From the NCBI GenBank assembly GCA_937959095.1, contig CALGLY010000062.1, forward strand, positions 1-5,431: DNA of 5,431 nucleotides. Reading direction: 5' to 3'. This stretch comes from an uncultured Saprospiraceae bacterium. GTDB taxonomy: Bacteria; Bacteroidota; Bacteroidia; Chitinophagales; Saprospiraceae. The notes beneath the pieces were generated by a model. That model made no database searches, was not told the DNA's origin, and saw nothing but the letters and a program-made list of their open reading frames with translations. Within the stretch, counting starts at the first letter, position 1; each line of letters opens with the position of its first letter. Positions 5,313-5,431 of the stretch are shown here, piece by piece. Made by a program: the position numbers and the translations under genes.

Positions 5313-5431
5313 GTTGTAACAGATTTCGAATTTATTTTGGATTTAGACGAGGCAAAAAACGCAGACATAGCAAGGCTATGGCGAGTATTTTTAACGAAGT
5401 ATAAATTCAAAAGAAATCGAAAAGTGTTATA
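5313..5431 (+). other. Structured AT-rich segment with a start-less open frame, running off the window
   Basis: GAATTTAT (5328-5335) and ATAAATTC (5401-5408) form an 8-bp inverted repeat enclosing a perfect 6-bp hairpin, CATAGC-AAG-GCTATG (5366-5380), extended by CGC/GCG (5360-5362 and 5381-5383) and by A-run/T-run pairing outside that. GATTTC (5322-5327) and GAAATC (5413-5418) also pair, so the whole stretch can fold on itself. On the plus strand one frame is open from 5313 to the window end, about 39 codons (…DLDEAKNADIARLWRVF…), but has no ATG, GTG or TTG at a credible start. I favour a dispersed intergenic repeat over a gene. It may continue beyond the window. Confidence 0.4.

Larger units (their letters stand above)
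5054..5431. other. Gene-free 378-base region made of three neighbouring structured repeats
   Basis: After the kinase stop there is no credible coding sequence. The space is filled by the octamer-periodic hairpin, the MITE-like palindrome directly abutting it, a short AT-rich linker (about 5295-5312), and the third structured segment. I see no tRNA, known riboswitch or promoter match here. Confidence 0.7.

Noticed and set aside
5366..5380. CATAGC-AAG-GCTATG as an intrinsic terminator
   Set aside because: The T-rich tract begins several bases after the stem and no gene ends just upstream; it fits better as the tip of the larger folded segment.

Overview
The window looks like a piece of an AT-rich chromosome from the phylum Bacteroidota. 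This rests on a surface protein with aspartate-rich calcium-type repeats and a C-terminal module typical of that phylum, a BatD-like exported protein, near absence of strong Shine-Dalgarno sequences, and two upstream matches to the Bacteroidota promoter form (TTG, then TAnnTTTG). Saprospira-, Chitinophaga- or Cytophaga-like relatives are my best guess; the genus cannot be read from the sequence. No tRNA, rRNA, CRISPR array or transposase gene is visible.

Layout, left to right. (1) The 3' end of a large secreted protein gene (2-871) stops three bases before aroQ, the type II 3-dehydroquinate dehydratase of the shikimate pathway (875-1300). (2) aroQ converges, with one base between stop codons, on a minus-strand gene for a short exported protein carrying one BatD-like domain (1302-1844). 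(3) A 56-base divergent gap leads to a 247-residue protein I do not recognise (1901-2644). (4) After a possible terminator and promoter comes an M20D-type amidohydrolase (2817-4019). (5) A 119-base leader with a promoter-like site, a 24-codon upstream ORF and a hairpin precedes a PfkB-family sugar or nucleoside kinase (4139-5053). (6) The last 378 bases hold no recognisable gene but are rich in structure: an 8-base-periodic AATG/CATT hairpin, an approximately 159-bp imperfect palindrome that looks like a miniature inverted-repeat element flanked by TTA, and a third structured segment that runs off the window.

The genes do not form one pathway. AroQ, the amidohydrolase and the kinase are separate metabolic enzymes, while the surface protein and BatD-like protein belong to the cell envelope. 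The most unusual parts are the non-coding ones: the kinase leader, with an upstream ORF overlapping the kinase start by one base (TAATG), and the cluster of palindromic repeats at the right end.
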